Positions 46,301-55,310 of a stretch of 64,000 nucleotides of DNA are shown here, piece after piece; position 1 is the first letter of the stretch; each line of letters begins with the position of its first letter. The notes below the pieces were generated by a model, which saw only the letters and a list, made by a program, of their open reading frames with translations, was not told the origin of the DNA and made no database searches. The DNA lies in NCBI GenBank assembly GCA_016169945.1, contig JADLSH010000312.1:1-64000 (forward strand), read 5' to 3'. Source of the DNA: Trachythela sp. YZ-2020. Taxonomy: Eukaryota > Cnidaria > Anthozoa > Malacalcyonacea > Clavulariidae. A program made the translations under genes and the position numbers.

Positions 46301-47790
46301 GCCCCCCAACCCCCGGGACATAGCGGGGAATTAACAAAATTTAGCGGGCATTTAACGCTATTTAACAACGTACTATGCCCGGGAGGGCGTCGTATAAGTC
46401 ATTTTTAGTATATTAATTTGTGAATTTGGATGCAATTTTAATATATTATTTCGATAAATATTATTTCAAAACATTCTCCTCGTGATATAGGAAAATAAAA
46501 ACAAACTATTGTTGTCGGGAATTAAAACTTGTGCTATCTTGTACAAAAACTTAAAAGGCTCAAATTTGAGCAAGGAAAGGCGAGAAAATACACTAAATTT
46601 TCATCGCCAGTTCGGTTGCTATCCCGTTGCTAAGGAAAAACACAACTGACCAATCAGCAACGATTTTGGTTGAAGGCCGTATAAATTATGCCGGGATTTA
46701 AACCAGGGGTTTAAAGGATGTGGACTGGGGCGAGTCAATAAAAACAAGAAAATGGCGGCTGAAAAAAGCGCATGAGACAGGTTTAATTAATACAGGTACG
46801 TGCTTTTCTCTATTTAGTGTTCAATCTTTAGCCATCCGTTGCTTTCAATACTCAAATATTATCAGGCATCGTCATTTCCATTGTTTGGATAAACTTTACC
46901 TTTTATAACTTAAGTTGCATTGGTAATTTGACACGCACCAAAGTCCTGAGGCATTATTAAAATATCAATATGTCATTCTCAATTTTTCAATATCAAGAAT
47001 ATTTTGACCGGCAGTCTTTTAAACCTCAGTCCTTCTCTCGCTCCCTCTAAGATCTCCCACTAACTCCCGGCTATGCCGGGGTTTTAACAGACTAGCCCGA
47101 GGGACGGGAGAAATAATGTATATACACAGGACCCTTTTGAAAACCACATTATGTGATATTGGCCGCCTGTATAAAGAATTTTTATAAATAAATAAATGTT
47201 TTTTTAACACTTTGTTGATGTTAAATTCCCTGCTATATCCCGGGGGTTGGGGGCTGTGTTGTCAATTGACTGAAGCATAATGGATGGGCTATCCTGTTAA
47301 TTTGTGTGAAGCACAAGCATTGCTGCTTTTACCTTCTATAAACGAGGCACACTTTTTAGATCAGGAGCAGAATTATTCTTGAAATATGTTCTTTTGACGA
47401 TATACTGTATCCCTTCCTTCAAAGGATCGTCGACGTCAACTGGCAACACCTCTCCTTCATCAAGGCAAAACGCTGGCGTTGAACACCGTTGTTTTTCCAC
47501 GAACCCAGATCGTCGCACTTCCAGTCGTTGTCGTTTTTCAGTGATGATCGGTCGAGTAGAAAGCATGCGTTGTGTTGAATAGCAGTTGGGACCTTCTTGC
47601 ATATCAAAGTATCGTCAATCGGCTTCAGGAGTGTTTCCAGAATTTCGGCTGGACATTTAATTGTCGTTGTCCACTCGTATACCGGGAGAGATTCGTCCCC
47701 ATTATAATGCTGTCCTGGAAGTCTAAACGCCATCAAAGAATATGCAACTGTCGGATTGACATCGACATAAGCATCGAGAGAAGAGTTTAG
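43335..47790 (-). pseudogene. MULE transposase gene, multi-exon and frameshifted
   Basis: Read from high to low coordinates. N-terminal exon from 47790 (acceptor CACCCCAG|CTAAAC): 'VNPTVAYSLMAFRLPGQ', 'WKCDDLGSWKNNGV', then after a shift 'IVKRTYFKNNSAPDLKS'. Next exon from 46015 (acceptor TTTTTTGGCAG): 'FIQYLFDGKEHSIEP', 'LPRNRAQAKYYRRG', and MULE catalytic motifs 'FGADPTFNLGKF' (first Asp), 'HPTMIGPILLGQ', 'LAFGTDGEEELF' (second Asp), 'HLRCFSHFRDN', ending at donor GAGAAAG|GTTTGT (about 45143). Then 'PLFAKGLLDADDEDDL' (about 45000), 'GLGDPPIPYYTNIPESANAL' (catalytic-Glu region, 44650), and a SWIM finger 'TCEECPAW' / 'ICSHAIAVAEK' (44060-44000). A basic 'GTGKKGGKAATARRKGGR' stretch follows. 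The end has a 'CHGC...KPDG' zinc-like pair (43470). At least six one-base shifts are needed, so it is a pseudogene unless the assembly is at fault. Confidence 0.8.
46280..47275. mobile_element. 996-bp TIR element inside the transposase gene intron (7-bp TSD)
   Basis: Ends CTTCAGTCAACTGACACC and, complemented, GACAACACAGCC-type sequence leading to TTGACTGAAG. Inverted similarity runs about 55 bp, through CCCCCAACCCCCGGGA.ATAGC. CATAATG occurs on both sides (46273-46279, 47276-47282). It lies between two exons of the transposase gene. Internal frames (46720-46908, 47019-47210) match nothing recognised. It is a transposon within a transposon. Confidence 0.82.
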
Positions 47791-48239
47791 CTGGGGTGGG
47801 GGGTGGGGGTGTTGTTATCAGACCGACCAATTGCTGATAGAGACTTCACTATGACATATATGGAAAAAAAGTGGTGTAACTTTTCGAAGTATGCACATTT
47901 GGGGTGTTTCTTCATGCAAATGGGGATCCTCCCCTCAGAAATGTTTTGTATTGTTGAGCGCCCTAGACTTAATTTTGTGCAATTTCAATCTGATTTTTGC
48001 TCTTTTAAGACAAATATTTGGTTCATAATCAAATTCGCCATATGCAAGACAAGTGCAAATAAAATGTGAGCTGTGTACTTACAAGGTTGCTACATTAGAG
48101 TTTGCAGTTTCCAACAGTAGTTGAAGCCGACAGTCTCCAAACATATTTTGGTGGTCCCCTAGTTTTGTGTTTGTTGCATCAGGCGAATTAATCCTTATAT
48201 ACATCAGATACATTATACCGAATAACATGCAAGATTTAC

Positions 48240-48945
48240 CTGTCGCTTTGTGTTGGTTTGTCAAAAGCAGGTGGTAAACTGTCATTGCTAATATCCGAAT
48301 CCGATGTCTTAGAACTATCAGACTCACATCATCTGCAACCATTTTTCTTGAGAGTTAGAAAGAGATACAAGTCAAATCTATACGATCAAATCAATTTCCG
48401 AATGGTACGAGTATACGTGCCCATTATAGGCAAGAACTAAGATTACATTCATTTTATTGTGCATGGGGGAGCATTGATATATTTCATGAAACAATTTTTT
48501 AAATCATGATTTGTATATTTATCCCTGCCGAAGGAAGAATTAAAGTCTGATTGTGTACGTATAGCGTATACTTACTTTTTATTGAAATCATTCAAATCAC
48601 TTTGGCAAGTATCGCTGTCGTCAGGCGAGTCGTCAATCGTTATCTATGTCGAAAGGAAAATGTTAAAATAGTACAAAAATTTCTTTTAGTACAAAACTGT
48701 TCGAGCTGTAAAAACGATGGAAAATAACAGTCTTCCAGATGAGCTATAAGATTTAGTCTTATACGATTTATATGAATCTATAATCAGTCTAAGATATAAA
48801 GCTATATAATACACCACCTGTTCAACTTGATTTTCATGTAGTATTTCGATATCATTATCATCATCGAACTCATCAGATGTGTCATGATGCGGCCTCTGCA
48901 CTTTGAAAGATTCACTAGATTGCGCACAGAAAACATAGAACTTGT
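48240..48945 (-). CDS. Acidic Ser/Asp-rich exons between kinase and transposase
   Basis: Three candidate minus-strand exons. About 48940-48822: 'HHDTSDEFDDDNDIEILHE', ending GAACAG|GTGGTG. 48643-48578: acceptor CGACATAG, 'ITIDDSPDDSDTCQSDLNDF', donor GTAAGT (excellent). About 48318-48240: 'SDSSKTSDSDISNDSLPPAF', donor GTAAAT. They share composition and splice logic and could link the kinase exon to the transposase exon at 47790 in one transcript. The frame between the second and third needs a one-base correction, so the gene model is tentative. Low complexity allows no functional call. Confidence 0.4.
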
Positions 48946-48964
48946 TGAACAGAATGTTAAACAT

Positions 48965-50070
48965 AGAACAGAATGTTTAAATTGAGGTTTCCATTTCCAA
49001 CCATAAATCTTTTGTTTTCACCATCAGAGGAATTTCCAAGGATTTTTTTTTATTTGGAGCAATTCCCCCTGACCCTATTTTATTCAGATTTATGTGGTAA
49101 TTCAGAACTTTTTAGAAATCCCCCGCCCTCCTTCCCCACAAAATGAAATATTGAGGTGGCTCGATGTGTAGTAAAACATCGTTTTGAGCAATAATATCAT
49201 GAAGTTTAAGTGTATTACTGACATTACTGGCTGTTAAACCGAGATAATTTGTCAGCGTTTTCAATGGTTGTATTTCCAAAACAAGATATTTAACAGACGA
49301 AAAGATATGAACGAAAACGAGACGAAGAAAAGTTATGAATATATAATTAGGTGTTATAGTTTCAAACGGCTATGAATCGCTTGTATTATGTTCTATACTA
49401 CAAAAATCTAGCTTATATTACTAGTATTTGCATGCTGATTCTGAGGCTGGTCTAGTTTGATCTTGATATAAAATACACTGAAATTAGTAACCGACAAAAT
49501 CATAGTCTCTACTAGTACAGTAGTACTCTAGATTCGGCGTCGGCAAAAATTATATTTTGACACCTTAGCAACACAGTCGAAATTACCAAAACTGCCGGTT
49601 CTCCTTGAATTTTGAAGTTATGGACCAGGAAATATATCTATGAAGAGAGATTTTGACGACGATTTCGATGGTGGTATTGCAAAACAAGACTTTTCACAAA
49701 AGAAAAGTTATCAACGAAATTATATATTTAATTTACTTTCACGCAGGTTATGAATCCCGCGTATTATGATTTATGTTGTCTACTAGTCTACAGTCTACAG
49801 AAATTTAGCTGACGACTGAGCTGATATAAACTAGAAAATTCGAACGGTTGTACGTTTATCTTGATAGCGTACACTGAACCGAAGTTAAGAGCTTTCAAAC
49901 TTATAGAGCACACGAGGGTCAAAAGACTATACCACCTGCTGGCAAAAAGTTAAATTTTTTTGAACAAAAATACCGCGCAGACTCTGACTACCTCGGGAGT
50001 AATACTGTATAATTATATAGTTTAAACTATATAGTTAGTCCTAGAATATACTAATACAATGGCTACGTAC
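48965..50070. other. No gene recognised inside the giant MULE
   Basis: About 1.1 kb of AT-rich sequence between the acidic exons and the kinase; presumably an intron of a kinase-containing transcript, since the kinase exon ends at donor AAGCAG|GTACGT. Nothing else was seen. Confidence 0.5.
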
Positions 50071-51252
50071 CTGCTTATTTGCTCCGTTGGCGTTGTTTTC
50101 TCAACTGACTGAAATTGATTTTTCAAATTAACTTGTAGACTGTCAAAAACGTCCTTAGCACTTGGCCTTAATGATGGCTCGAATTCTGTGCACGCTTCGT
50201 AGATTTCCGCAAGACGCTTCCATTCATTACTCTGCTTTAATACATATTTCTCCTGGGCTATTGGCTTTTGTTTCGCCTTCAAGAAATCTTCCAGGATTTT
50301 CCAGCCTGCTTCATCTTTATATTGATCTGAAAAGGATGCTTCAAACCAGGATTTATTAAATTGAACAACACCATTCCATACGCCCATATATCTGCTTTCT
50401 TTAAATCTTCAACTGACGCGGCAGGCAACTGAAAATCGTTTACTAAAAGTTCCGGAGCCATGAAAACCGGAGTTCCCTGTTAACTTGATTTGTCTTGGAA
50501 TAAAGAATAGTGTTGGTGCGAATATCTTGCGATCTGCTTTCTCCAAAATCTGTAAGTTTGCAAATCAAAGGTGTCTTACGGCTGATTTCTTCAATTTTGG
50601 CAGGGTCGGTTAGCTGACAATAATGCTGGTTTGAGACTAAAATATTGGCAGGCTTTAAATCTCTGTGAGTAATGCCACTTTCGTGTAGGTATTGTAGTCC
50701 AGACGCGACGTCGCTAGCTGCCCGATAAAACACTTGTTTGTCTATGTTTGCGCACGAGTTTTTGTCCAAGTTCAAGAGGAGATCCGCCAAACAGTTCACT
50801 TTAGCCCTTAGACCGAACGGCTTAAAATCAAAATATACATATTCTAGCAGTAGCGTGTACTCGTCGTCACAGATCCCTTTAAACTCTACAATGTTACGAT
50901 GAACAAGATTGTTCAAAAGTTTGGCCTCCTTTAACATTTTTCTTCGTGTTTCTTCTTCGTCTCCTGCGCCAAATAGCTTCTTAACAACGACTTTTTGGTG
51001 ACACGACGGAATTTCAGCAGTAAAAATTGTTGAAAAGCCCCCTTGTGCTATTTCATCTTTATTAATGAAATCAGCAAAATGGAAGCATGGTAGCCCTTCA
51101 ACTTCAAGTGTCGGAGAAGTTGTTGAAAAATCATCAGTTTGAGAAACTAAGTTGCCAAATATCGACATCTTCCCAACTTTGAAATCACAGTCAGATCTTG
51201 ATCTCCGTTGCAATTCCCATGCATTTACATATTGCCCAGACACGAGCAACAC
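50071..51252 (-). pseudogene. Protein kinase carried by the MULE, two frameshifts
   Basis: The minus-strand frame from 51252 gives 269 residues. Glycine loop 'AQGGFSTIF' (69-77), VAIK lysine in 'KVVVKKL' (87-93), αC Glu in 'MLKEAKLL', hinge 'LLLEYVYFDF', catalytic loop 'HRDLKPANIL' (196-205), Mg-binding 'LTDFGES' (233-239). A one-base shift near 50475 then moves 'GTPVFMAPELL' (activation segment) to another frame; 'ADIWAYGMVLFNLINPGLKH' follows. A second shift near 50325 leads to 'ACTEFEPSLRPSAKDVFDSL', the last kinase helix. All catalytic residues are present across the three frames, and HRDLKPAN indicates Ser/Thr-type. It ends at splice donor GTACGT (50070). Either dead by two indels or an assembly-damaged live gene. 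Host-derived cargo or an old passenger of this transposon family cannot be told apart here. Confidence 0.85.
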
Positions 51253-51553
51253 AATGTAGCAAATTTGTTACATTGAATGTCAGTTGTGACATTGAATGTA
51301 GCTAACTAAGTTGTGACACGAATGTTGATATGTCTATTATTGTTGCATGCGTAAGTCCTGAGATGTGGTAAATTTATAGGTCTGGTGAGAATTATTTGAT
51401 CGACATTTGGCGCATAAAAGCGCTTGAATATATTTGGGGTTTGGAAATAATTGTAGGTAGAATTCATACAAAAGAAGTGGCAATCCTAGTTGAATTGATA
51501 CTGCAGTACTAGTACTTGAATAAATCCTTAAATTTTTATTACAACCGACTTAA

Positions 51554-51771
51554 AGGGCAATGTCACCGATTTTTGAGGAATTCTGACTCTCTCAAAACTT
51601 GTACAAAACTGAGAAAGAATGGCTGTAATTACAAAATAAAGCAATAACAAACACAAAAAGCGTATTACTCTTATGTCATACATAAATCCATTTACGATGT
51701 TTATTTTCAGAATTACAGTTCACACTGTAAATAAAATGCATTTTTAGTCAAATATGGGTGACATTGCCTCT
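51554..51771. mobile_element. TTAA-flanked MITE nested in the right TIR
   Basis: AGGGCAATGTCACCG ... GGGTGACATTGCCTC between TTAA (51550-51553) and TTAA (51772-51775). Orientation is mirrored relative to 42170-42542, and both lie at the same place relative to the minisatellites. So it was part of the TIR before this copy moved, or the TIRs were homogenised. Confidence 0.75.
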
Positions 51772-51877
51772 TTAATTTCGCAAATAATTGTCAGTATAAT
51801 AGAAATTATTAAATTATAATTTATTATTAAATTAAAAATTATAAATTATTATTATCGCGACATTTATGCTATCATCC

Positions 51878-52990
51878 GCGTTTTATCCCCATCCGCATTT
51901 TCCCATCCGCGTTTTATCCCCATCCGCATTTTCCCATCCGCGTTTTATCCCATCCGCATTCATCCATCCGTATTCATCATCATCCATCTGCCATTCCATC
52001 ATCCGCATCCATCCGCCATCCGCATCCGCCATCCGCATCCGCCATCGCATTCGCCATCGCATTCGCCATTCGCATCCGCCATCCGCATCCGCCATCGCAT
52101 CGCCATTCGCATCCGCCATCGCATCCGCCATCCGCATGCGCCATCGCATCCGCCATCGCACCCGCCATCGCATCCGCCATCCGCATTCGCCATCCGCATC
52201 CGCCATTCGCATCATTCGCCATCCGCATTCGCCATCCGTGATTCGCCATCGCATTCGCCATCCGCATCCGCCATCGCATTCGCCATCGCATTCGCATTCG
52301 CATCCGCATTCGCCATTCAGATTCGCCATCGCATCGCCATCGCATACGCCATCGCACACGCCATCGCATGCGCCATCCGCATTCCGCCATCGCATTCGCC
52401 ATCCGCATCGCCATCCGCATCCGCCATCGTGATTCGCCATCCGCATCCGCCATCAGATTCGCCATCAGATTCGCCATTCGCATCCGCCATCGCATTCGCC
52501 ATCCGCATCCGCCATTCGCATCCGCCATTCGCATTCGCCATCCGCATCCGCCATCCGCATTCGCCATCGCATTCGCCATTCGCATCCGCCATTCGCATCG
52601 CCATCCGCATTCGCCATTCGCATCCGCCATCATTCGCCATTCGCATCCGCCATCCGCATCCGCCATCGCATTCGCCATTCGCATTCGCCATCATCGCATC
52701 GCCATTCATCCGCCATCGCATCCGCCATCCGCATTCGCCATCGCATTCGCCATTCGCATCGCCATCGCATTCGCCATCGCATTCGCCATCCGCATCCGCC
52801 ATCCGCATCCGCCATCCGCATTCGCCATCGCATTCCGCCATCCGCATTCGCCATCGCATCGCCATCCGCATCCGCCATCTGTGATTCGCCATCGTGATTC
52901 GCCATCCGCATCCGCCATCCGCATCCGCCATCCGCATCCGCCATCCGCATCCGCCATCCGCATCCGCCATCCGCATCCGTATCCGCCCTT
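51878..52990. repeat. Right-TIR minisatellite of the giant MULE (degenerate, expanded)
   Basis: About 1.1 kb of CCGCATCCGCCAT and its variants CGCATTCGCCAT, with GCATCGCCAT deletions; near-perfect 13-mers reappear only at the outer end (52905-52980). Inner end: two to three 31-bp units (CCGCGTTTTATCCCCATCCG). Four to five times longer than the left array and far less uniform. Long frames on both strands are artefacts. Confidence 0.93.
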
Positions 52991-53516
52991 TATCCCTACC
53001 CCTGTCAGGTGGTATTTTCTGCGTTCTTGTGGAATTATATAATTAAATCACATGCAAAAGCCTCAACGTTTTTAATTCTTAGCCGCTCATTCACAACAAC
53101 TGTATCAAGCCACTTATAATGGAGATTAATAAATATTCAACATATAATTATTACATTTGGAGGGCATAGGCCTCCTTTTTCAACTTTTTTAAAGTTGGGG
53201 ACCTTGGGTTCCTGCATCCCGAAGTTCTGTGACAGGGAACCCCGCCTATAAACCTCCCCCTCCTCCTGCCCTCTTTCCCGCTACAGCCCTACAGATTGAG
53301 CCGTTAGGTACCTCACATTTCTGCTTTGCTTTTTAGAATTATGTAATCGGGCCTTTTTAGGATAACGTAATCGTAGTTGCGCTCATAGTACAGCGATTTC
53401 TGCACTTATACAAATTTATTTTCATTGTAATATCTCTAACACGTTTGTAAGTAACGTCGTGATTGTTAAAATTAAGCTTCTGCATTACGTTCTTTTTGTC
53501 TTTTTTAGGTATAGCT

Positions 53517-54213
53517 ATGAAGCTCCTTCTATTGGTTACCGCTCTAGTAATGACTGCGTATGTTGCAGCTAAACCACATGAAAGTCCGGTTAAAAGAGAG
53601 GAATGGTCAACCATAACAAAGACGGTCAATGGACGCCAGTTGCTGTTTGGCTGTGACAGAAGGCACACGTTATTAGATGATGGAAAATGCTGGTCGTATT
53701 GTGGCGCTAGTTGGGTTGGTATTTAAATTATAAAAAAATGGCTGTCGGTCAACAATCAAAAACCAATAATACTCCATTTTAAAACACTAATTGGTATAAA
53801 CCAAATGTCAAAAATAAATTTTTCTATTTTCCATTTTGACCTATCACCTGCCGCTTTACATTACGTGTACCTTATTTCAAAGATTTATACAAGTAAAAAG
53901 ATAATTTACAACTCTTTTTACATGTATTAATTTTATAGATATTTTCATGACGGAAAAATAGCATGCGGTCAGCTATTTTGTCTTCAAATTTGGAAACGTG
54001 AGTCCGCAGTTGCTCCAACATAACTGGTCAAAAACGAAAACGAATTTTAAGTTGAATGTTCGAAACATTTTTTAACCTATAAATTATATTTTTATCTAGT
54101 CGAGCGGAGAGTGGTGCTACACCAAGAGAGCAGATGGTTACACAAAGGGTTGCTGGAAAGATAGAAATTGTTATAGCTTCGTTGATGAATGTTTTTCTGC
54201 TTGCACCCTTTAA
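53517..54213 (+). CDS. Eight-cysteine secreted peptide gene, copy B
   Basis: Mirror copy of 29345-30200. Exon 1 53517-53714: signal peptide, 'PVKR' processing site, three Cys. Exon 2 54100-54213: acceptor TTTTTATCTAG, five Cys, TAA. A 60-bp 5' UTR intron is likely: GTAAGT donor at 53449, TTTTTTAG acceptor ending 53508. AATAAA lies at 54280. The start was set at the ATG behind that acceptor; an upstream in-frame ATG at 53463 would be intronic. Compared with copy A, exon 1 differs at 4 of about 66 residues, whereas exon 2 differs at 6 of 37, all in the last half. Both copies are open, so both may be expressed. Function as for copy A: secreted, disulphide-rich, family unknown. Confidence 0.72.
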
Positions 54214-54374
54214 GAACTTTTCCATGAGCTTCAAGTAATCAATGCATAAAAACTAGACCAATTGATTGGGCTATGTGAAAATAAAATAATGAAAATAAAA
54301 GGAATTGCATTGAATTGATTAATATGATTGATTTGGGGTGGTGGGGGTTAGAATAGCGTACAAGAAAACCTGCA

Positions 54375-55310
54375 AATCATGCTTTTATAACATATATCAC
54401 AAACTTATACAGCATGCACTATCCTAATAAATTGATAAAGTAATGATAAATAATTCCCGAAAATACATTTTAAAGGGCAATGTACCGTAACATGCTCTGC
54501 CCCCCTCCTCTGGACCCAACCCCCCAACAATTTGTAGACAACCACAGCATAGAAATCGTATCACGCTTTCACTGAATTTAAATAAAACTATAAATAGGGT
54601 TATAGGGAATTACAATAACCGTCCAGCCAGTTATACTGTCACTGAATCACTATATGGACTATATAATTAATTCGTCAATTTTATGAATTAGAAATCTCAT
54701 ACTTGACATCAACACATACGAGATTTATACAACTGACACAAAATTCCGCCTCAATTAATTGTTAAATATTCTGTCCTAATTTACATAATGTACGTATTGG
54801 TTTCTATATTCGTCTAATATAGAAGTATATTCCAAGAACAAAACGAGGAATCATTGCCTTATAAATTTGTAAACATTGCTTCATTGATGTTGAAATCTCA
54901 CAAATTCGCTGGCAATAGACACTTGATATAAACAGAGTTGCCTAAATTTGTATGAGATTTTGTAGTTGTACCTTACAACAAACTTCTTCGATTTGCAATG
55001 CAAATGTGAAGTAGAAGTTAGCCACCGAGATTCTACCGTGTTGCGCAACGAAAACATGCCTACCGTGTCTCACCGTGTCTCAAATCACAAAATATTGCGA
55101 TGTGATTGACTTGATGCTGTACCTCCACCCTGACCCAATGTGGCAAGAAGTTACTATATTTAGTAACAGTAGGACCGCGGAGGGTGTCTCAAAATCGCAG
55201 TTGCATTTTACGAGTTATTTCCGAACATGAAAAGCCTAGTTTGTGCATCTATCGGTGAATTGCACTGATCTGTACATAGGCTGGATAACGCAACTCTTAA
55301 TAATTTGATG
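54375..55310. other. No gene recognised
   Basis: AT-rich unique sequence between palindromes P2 and P3. At 54470-54490 it carries AAAGGGCAATGTACC, a partial match to the TTAA MITE end found in the MULE TIRs. Confidence 0.5.

Larger units (their letters stand above)
41678..53001 (-). mobile_element. Giant Mutator-like transposon (11.3 kb) carrying transposase and protein kinase
   Basis: Outer ends are the inverted terminus GGGTAGGGATAAAGGGCGG (41678-41696 and, complemented, 52983-53001). Flanks are CTGTCAAGT (41669-41677) and CTGTCAGGT (53002-53010), a 9-bp target duplication with one change. The mirrored arm near 30700 has this site once and empty. The TIRs are long: terminus, 13-bp array, 31-bp array, AT-rich segment, and a nested TTAA element, in mirrored order. 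Inside, all genes lie on the minus strand: kinase (50.1-51.3 kb), acidic exons (48.2-48.9 kb), MULE transposase (43.3-47.8 kb). The 9-bp TSD and a transposase with DDE plus SWIM finger together place it in the Mutator superfamily. Frameshifts suggest that this copy is dead, or that the assembly is imperfect. Confidence 0.85.
38250..54370. repeat. Palindrome P2, right arm (contains the giant MULE)
   Basis: Mirror of 29190-38150. The arm is split into 38250-41677 and 53002-54370 by the 11.3-kb transposon at 41678-53001. Outermost matched bases, around 54365, are GTACAAGAAAACCTGC against its complement near 29190. Between the transposon and gene B lies 53011-53500, mirrored at 30240-30700, with no other gene. 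Confidence 0.85.

Noticed and set aside
43335..51252. Treating the transposase and kinase frameshifts as programmed frameshifting
   Set aside because: No slippery heptamer or stem was apparent at the shifts and there are at least eight of them; decay or assembly error explains them better.
51866..53042. Many long His/Arg/Asp-rich reading frames in the right array
   Set aside because: Same artefact. Frames overlap on both strands and disagree between array copies.
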